Shown here one piece after another: positions 59,856-64,000 of a DNA stretch of 64,000 nt. The DNA lies in the NCBI GenBank assembly GCA_002238415.1, contig MPMI01000018.1:1-64000 (forward strand). The letters are read 5' to 3'. The stretch comes from Desulfurellaceae bacterium bin18. Its GTDB lineage: Bacteria; Desulfobacterota; Binatia; Bin18. Numbering within the stretch: position 1 is the stretch's first letter; the number at the start of each line of letters is the position of its first letter. The position numbers and the translations under genes are program-made. The notes below the pieces were generated by a model, which was given only the letters and a program-made list of their open reading frames with translations, searched no databases and was not told the origin of the DNA.

Positions 59856-60890
59856 ATGGACGAACACATACCCCCAACCGACCCGGCTGAAGCCGCGGCC
59901 TGGGTTGAGTTCTATTACCAGCAGGGCTGGAGTGACGGGCTGCCGTTCGTCCCGCCAACCGAAGAGTCGGTCCGGGCGATGCTGAAGGTCGGACAGGTCG
60001 AGGCGGATGAGGGTCTGGGAACGATTGCGGAACGCAACGTGACCATCCCGGCCGAGAAGGTGGCCATCAACGCGGTGATGGCCGGCTGTTTGCCCGAGTA
60101 TTTCCCCGTTGTGCTGGCTGCGGTACGGGGGCTGTGCCGACCCGAGTTTCACTATCACAATCCGGCAACCAGCACCGGCGGGTCGGCGATCACCCTGATC
60201 GTGAATGGCCCGATTGGTCCCGCGCTCGGGATCAACGCGGCCCATAACGCCTTTGGGCCGGGATTTCGCCCCAATGCGACCATCGGCCGGGCGCTGCGCC
60301 TGGTCATGCTCAACGTGCTCAATACCCGGCCAGGGCTGCTGGACAAGGCCACCTTGGGTTCACCGGGGAAATATGCCTTCTGTTTTGCCGAGAACGAGGA
60401 CAACCATCCCTGGCAACCGCTCCACGTTGAACGCGGCTTTCGACCCGAGGACAGTACGGTGACGTTGTACGCCTCCAATACCCTCATGGGGGTGTATAAC
60501 CAGCTTGCCAGTACGCCCGAACCCCTGTTGCTGGAATTTGCGGATGCCGTGTGTAATCTCGCCTCACCGAACGTGTATGGGTTTAATCAAAGCCTGCTGG
60601 TGCTCGCCGGCGAGCACGCCGCAATCATAAAACACAGCGGTTGGAGCCGGCGGCAGGTCCAGGAGGGTGTGATTCAACAGGCGCGGCGGAGCGTGGCCGA
60701 TTTCAAACGGGCTGGGCGGCTGCCGGGCGAGATTAGTCCCGAAGATGAAACAACCTGGCGCTATGTGATGCGTGACCCAGATGATGTGCTGATTGTCTGC
60801 GCGGGGGCCCAAGGCGGGAGCTGGTCGGCGTGTTTACCCGGCTGGGGGAATAAGTGGACGCGCAGCGTGACTGAATTGGTACGGGTGTAA
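59856..60890 (+). CDS. Conserved partner protein of the UGSC selenoprotein, function unknown
   Basis: A 344-residue cytoplasmic protein (no signal) with an acidic N-terminal helix (YYQQGWSDGLPFVPPTEESV) and a conserved-looking core rich in Asn, Gly and Thr: NPATSTGGSAITLIVNGPIG, AHNAFGPGFRPNATIGRAL and a late VCAGAQGGSWSACLPGWGN. I do not recognise a named domain. Its stop lies 25 bases before the UGSC gene, and the two look like one operon. A role as the other half of an enzyme with the Sec protein is inference from position. Confidence 0.65.
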   Translation: MDEHIPPTDPAEAAAWVEFYYQQGWSDGLPFVPPTEESVRAMLKVGQVEADEGLGTIAERNVTIPAEKVAINAVMAGCLPEYFPVVLAAVRGLCRPEFHYHNPATSTGGSAITLIVNGPIGPALGINAAHNAFGPGFRPNATIGRALRLVMLNVLNTRPGLLDKATLGSPGKYAFCFAENEDNHPWQPLHVERGFRPEDSTVTLYASNTLMGVYNQLASTPEPLLLEFADAVCNLASPNVYGFNQSLLVLAGEHAAIIKHSGWSRRQVQEGVIQQARRSVADFKRAGRLPGEISPEDETTWRYVMRDPDDVLIVCAGAQGGSWSACLPGWGNKWTRSVTELVRV

Positions 60891-60915
60891 CTGAGACGAT
60901 AAAGGAGGAAGACGA

Positions 60916-61458
60916 ATGCGTCGTACGGTTTTTGATCCGACTCTTCCCTTGGAAACGCAGGAATTTGCGTATGCGCCGCGGCCCGGCGCGTTCCGGGGAC
61001 TCCGAGTCGGACTGGTCGAAAATACCAAGTTCAATTCCAAGGAATTGCTGTGCAAGGTGGCCGAGCGCCTGGAGCAGCAACACGACATGCGCTTGGTGTC
61101 CGTGAATCGCAAGCTGTCATCCGGCCACGCCGTCAGCCAGGAGGCGATTGCGCTGTTTCAGCAACAGGTCGATATTGTTCTGGCCGGCGTGGGTGATTGA
61201 GGGTCGTGCAGTTCGAGCAGTGTGCTCGACGGCCTGAAATTGGAGCGCGCCGGTATTCCCACTGCGTCTATCGTGACCACACCCTTTATTGCAACTGGTC
61301 GCGCCATGGCAACCAGTTGGGGGGTCCAGGACTATCAGTTTCTGGTGACTGCCCACCCCATCGCCAATCTGACGGAAGACGAGTTGGACACGCGGGCGGA
61401 CGAACTGGCAGCACAGGTGCTGGACTTTTTTCAAAACGCCGGTCCTGCTTCGGATTGA
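60916..61458 (+). CDS. UGSC-family selenoprotein (Sec-Gly-Ser-Cys)
   Basis: Two frames in the same phase are joined by a TGA at 61198-61200. Read as selenocysteine, the 180-residue product reads LAGVGD-Sec95-Gly-Ser-Cys98-SSS, the motif that gives the known UGSC (seleno)protein family its name; Cys-containing relatives have CGSC. The Rossmann-like remainder has GLVENTKFNSKELL near the start and ERAGIPTASIVTTPF after the motif. A perfect 7-bp hairpin 12 bases after the TGA fits a bacterial SECIS element. GGAGG precedes the ATG. The biochemical role of the family is unknown to me. Confidence 0.93.
61213..61229 (+). promoter_or_regulatory. SECIS-like hairpin of the UGSC selenoprotein
   Basis: UCGAGCA GUG UGCUCGA, a perfect 7-bp stem with a GUG loop, begins 12 bases after the UGA. 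The loop starts with GU, as does the one in the DsbA-like selenoprotein (GUC), and stem length and distance nearly match. Confidence 0.82.
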
Positions 61459-61543
61459 CACCCCCGGAGGGGCACGGTAACAATAACGCCTCATACGAAC
61501 GGGAGTTTCCAATACGCACAGGCGCATTGACGGAGGAGGGAAG

Positions 61544-62698
61544 GTGTTTCAAACCTCACGGCTACCGTATGCAGGGGCCATTGATGCCGATGGCCATATC
61601 AACGAACCCGCCGATCTGTGGGAACGGTATATCGATCCGGTATATCGTGATCGGGCCATTCGGATTCGGCCCGGCCCGGACGGACTCGACCATCTGGAAT
61701 TGAACGGCCAACGCTCGCGCTATTTTGACGCGGAAATCCTGGCCCGTGGCACCAGCATGGGCAGTACGTTTGAAGAGCGCAGTGGTATCAAGCAACAGGG
61801 CTACACCAAAGGTGTCCCCTTTGGGGGAAAAGATCCCCAGGAACGTCTGATCCTGCTCGATCAGGAAAACCTGACCAAGGCGCTGATCTATCCGACGATC
61901 TGTCTGGAGTGGGAAGCCGAAGTCACCGAGCACGATCTGGCCCAGGCGTATACCCGCGCCTATAATCGCTGGATCGTCGATTTTTGTTCCGACTCCGGTG
62001 GCCGGCTGATTCCGATTGCTCACATCTGTCTCACTTCTGGTGAAGCCGCGGCCCAGGAACTGGAGCGCGCCGTCAAAGCCGGGGCCAAGGGCGCTTTTAT
62101 CTCACCCTATACGCTGACCGACAAGGCCCACGCGCATACGGACCACGATCCGTTCTGGGCCACGGCACAGGACTTGGGAGTCCCGATCGGGATTCATCCC
62201 GTGGCCGAACCGCCCAAACGGCGCGTCTACCAGCGGTTTCGGGAGATGTATAAATGGGGCGAATGGTGGGTGGATATGCTGGGCGGCCAGGGTCCCCAAC
62301 AGGCCTTTTTGGGGCTGTTCCAATACGGCCTGTTCGATCGTTTCCCCAGCGTAAAAGTTGTCGTGCTCGAATCCGGGGCGGGCTGGATCGGACATATGCT
62401 TGATCGCATGGACGCGGCGTATAAGACCGCGCTCGGCCGAAGTGTCCCGCTCAAAGAAGTCCCGAGCTATTACTTCCAGCGTCAGTGTTGGATATCGGCC
62501 GACCCGGATGAACGCGCTCTGCCCTACCTGATTGAGTATATCGGCGCGGACAAATTCTTCTGGGCGAGCGATTTTCCTCACGACGATCATACCTGCGACT
62601 ATATTAAAGACCTGACGAATATGGTGGCGCCGCTGTCTGAAGAGAGCCGGCGTAAAGTCTTAGGTGAGAATGTGGCCGGCGTGTATGGATTGTCCTGA
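61544..62698 (+). CDS. Amidohydrolase family 2 (ACMSD/decarboxylase-like) protein
   Basis: A 384-residue metal-dependent TIM barrel. The first motif AIDADGHINEPADLWERY (His in place of the usual H-x-H second ligand, with Asp nearby) is of the type found in 2-amino-3-carboxymuconate semialdehyde decarboxylase relatives. VPIGIHPVAEP supplies a His and FFWASDFPHDDHT a terminal Asp/His. It starts with a GTG behind GAGGAGGG. It probably decarboxylates or hydrolyses a carboxylated substrate. The LLM gene downstream and another amidohydrolase at the window end suggest a catabolic cluster. Confidence 0.87.
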   Translation: MFQTSRLPYAGAIDADGHINEPADLWERYIDPVYRDRAIRIRPGPDGLDHLELNGQRSRYFDAEILARGTSMGSTFEERSGIKQQGYTKGVPFGGKDPQERLILLDQENLTKALIYPTICLEWEAEVTEHDLAQAYTRAYNRWIVDFCSDSGGRLIPIAHICLTSGEAAAQELERAVKAGAKGAFISPYTLTDKAHAHTDHDPFWATAQDLGVPIGIHPVAEPPKRRVYQRFREMYKWGEWWVDMLGGQGPQQAFLGLFQYGLFDRFPSVKVVVLESGAGWIGHMLDRMDAAYKTALGRSVPLKEVPSYYFQRQCWISADPDERALPYLIEYIGADKFFWASDFPHDDHTCDYIKDLTNMVAPLSEESRRKVLGENVAGVYGLS

Positions 62699-62757
62699 TC
62701 CGACGCGTGTATCTGTATGGGGAGAGAAACGAACGACCAGCAAAAAAGGAGTACGCT

Positions 62758-63876
62758 ATGCAATTCGGTCTTTTATACGAAATGGAAACGCCCCGCCCGT
62801 GGAACAAGCTGAGCGAGTACAATGTCTACCACGAAGCCCTGGCCCAGATAGAACGGGCCGACCAGATTGGCTTTGACTATGTGTGGGAGGTTGAGCACCA
62901 TTTTCTGGAGGAATACTCCCACAGCCCGGCCCCCGAAGTGTTCTACGGTGCGGTCTCGCAGCGCACCAAGAACATCCGCATCGCCCACGGTGTGCGCCTC
63001 CTGCCGCACCGCTTCAATCATCCCATCAAGGTGGCGGAACAGGCCGCGGTGCTCGACATTCTGAGCAATGGGCGGATGGACCTGGGCACGGGCCGGTCAA
63101 CCACGGCTCAGGAGCTGGACGGCTTTGGGGTTGATTATGATCGGACGCGTGAGGAGGTGCGTGAGGCCCTTGACGTGATCGTGAAGGCCTGGACTGAAGA
63201 AATCCTGGAATACAACGGCAAAACGATTCAGGTCCCGCCCAGGCGGGTCGTACCCAAACCTATTCAAGAGCCGCACCCGCCGATGTGGATGGCCTGCGTG
63301 GCACCGGACAGCTATGAGATGGCGGCCGACCGCGGCCTGGGCGTGCTCAGCTTCAATCTGAACTGGGAACAGGTCCAGAAGACCATGGACACCTATCGTG
63401 AGAAGTGCAAAGACCGCAGCGACGTGGTGTCGCAGGTGATTAACGAGCGGTTTGCCGGGGTGGCCATCTGTCATGTGGCCGAGAGCAAAGAGGAAGAGAC
63501 GATCGGGATCGCCGGGGCGCGCTGGTTTCTGCACAACGTGGCCAAGTTATTCGAGCCCCTGATGGTCAAGAATAATCTGTACTCGTATGAATATCTGCGC
63601 AGCCTGTTCGACCTGGACGCGGATGCCAACGATTTGAGCGACGCGCAGATCAAAGAGCACCCCATGGTCACGGTCGGCAACCCGGATGAGGTCAACCGCA
63701 AGCTCGAAACCTTTGATCAGGCCGGGCTGGACCAGGTGATTTTCTTCAAGCAGGCCGGTCGGATTCCGCACAAGAACATCATGCGCTCGATTGATCGGAT
63801 CGGACAGTACGTGATTCCGTATTTCAATCCGCACAAAGCAACGCCGACCGAGGAGACGCTGTTCTCGGCAAAATAA
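62758..63876 (+). CDS. LLM-class flavin-dependent oxidoreductase
   Basis: A 372-residue luciferase-like barrel opening MQFGLLYEMETPRPWNKL, followed by YVWEVEHHFLEEYSHSPAPE, LDILSNGRMDLGTGRS and PPMWMACVAPDSYEM. The conserved His in VEHH is at the usual place of the catalytic or substrate-binding His in this family. The ATG at 62758 has AAAGGAG 7 bases upstream. It lies between two amidohydrolases and probably works with them. Confidence 0.87.
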   Translation: MQFGLLYEMETPRPWNKLSEYNVYHEALAQIERADQIGFDYVWEVEHHFLEEYSHSPAPEVFYGAVSQRTKNIRIAHGVRLLPHRFNHPIKVAEQAAVLDILSNGRMDLGTGRSTTAQELDGFGVDYDRTREEVREALDVIVKAWTEEILEYNGKTIQVPPRRVVPKPIQEPHPPMWMACVAPDSYEMAADRGLGVLSFNLNWEQVQKTMDTYREKCKDRSDVVSQVINERFAGVAICHVAESKEEETIGIAGARWFLHNVAKLFEPLMVKNNLYSYEYLRSLFDLDADANDLSDAQIKEHPMVTVGNPDEVNRKLETFDQAGLDQVIFFKQAGRIPHKNIMRSIDRIGQYVIPYFNPHKATPTEETLFSAK

Positions 63877-63902
63877 GGCCGCTACACAAGGAGAAGCACT
63901 AC

Positions 63903-64000
63903 ATGCTCAAACCCATTATCTCTTCTGATTCGCATATCACCGAACCACCGGGCACCTATGTGGATCGTATTGACAAGAAGTATAAAGATACCGCGCCGCA
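63903..64000 (+). CDS. Amidohydrolase N-terminus, cut by the window edge
   Basis: The last 98 bases open with MLKPIISSDSHITEPPGTYV, the start style of amidohydrolase-2 proteins (S-D-S-H-I-x-E-P). It parallels the gene at 61544. AAGGAGAAG lies 8 bases before the ATG. Only 32 residues are visible. Confidence 0.75.
   Translation, partial: MLKPIISSDSHITEPPGTYVDRIDKKYKDTAP

Noticed and set aside
1-64000. tRNA, rRNA, CRISPR arrays, IS elements or phage genes
   Set aside because: I looked for repeats with regular spacing, CCA-ending cloverleafs and transposase motifs and saw none convincing; a covariance search would be needed to exclude a small RNA.

Overview
The window is a dense, GC-rich stretch of bacterial chromosome. 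It has no rRNA, tRNA or CRISPR that I can see, and no intergenic gap above about 300 bases. Gene content points to an uncultivated, metabolically broad Gram-negative lineage of the Tectomicrobia/Binatota/deltaproteobacterial kind. The reasons are five luciferase-like (LLM) flavin monooxygenases, two tandem EthD proteins, amidohydrolases, acyl-CoA enzymes, a molybdenum hydroxylase, periplasmic multi-subunit enzymes, and two genes that need selenocysteine. The lineage is inference only.

Layout. 1-9.7 kb: catabolic enzymes (partial PhyH dioxygenase, hydrolase, LLM, acyl-CoA dehydrogenase, EthD) around a fused anthranilate synthase trpE(G) that has a near-leaderless trpL attenuator with three consecutive Trp codons. 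9.7-14.7 kb: a disulfide/envelope island with a VKOR-DsbA fusion, a DsbA-like protein whose active site reads Sec-Pro-Tyr-Cys through an in-frame TGA followed by a SECIS-like hairpin, a 32-residue membrane peptide, a DedA protein and a LysM transglycosylase. 14.7-18.2 kb: ketopantoate reductase and small, poorly known proteins next to a SUMF1-like protein.

18.2-34.1 kb is the most distinctive part: a nearly complete quinohemoprotein amine dehydrogenase (QHNDH) system. Maturation genes qhpG (Trp monooxygenase), qhpF (ABC exporter) and qhpE (subtilisin-like protease) lie beside an operon qhpA-qhpD-qhpC-qhpB plus a Tat-exported nitroreductase. A type II restriction-modification pair follows, and then a second structural set qhpA2-qhpC2-X-qhpB2 with no second maturase. 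Gene X is a secreted protein of unknown function. One maturation set probably serves two amine dehydrogenases.

34.1-43.0 kb is a co-directional catabolic run: amidohydrolase, MaoC hydratase, CitE-like lyase, HMG-CoA-synthase-like protein with a zinc-ribbon/OB tail, thiolase, a haem-oxygenase-like diiron oxidase candidate, a ferritin-like protein, and a DUF3311/SSS transporter pair. Two copies of a 52-55 bp palindromic element sit inside it, and a third sits in the trpE(G) 5' untranslated region. 43-58.9 kb: more LLM/EthD/MaoC enzymes, GST, HtrA protease, a secreted methyltransferase, a three-subunit Mo-hydroxylase with 3-hydroxyacyl-CoA dehydrogenase, a nitronate-monooxygenase-like protein and an FMN 2-hydroxyacid dehydrogenase. 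59.1-59.7 kb holds a decaying DUF433/DUF5615 toxin-antitoxin pair. 59.9-64 kb holds a UGSC-family selenoprotein with its neighbour, two amidohydrolases (the second cut by the window edge) and an LLM enzyme.
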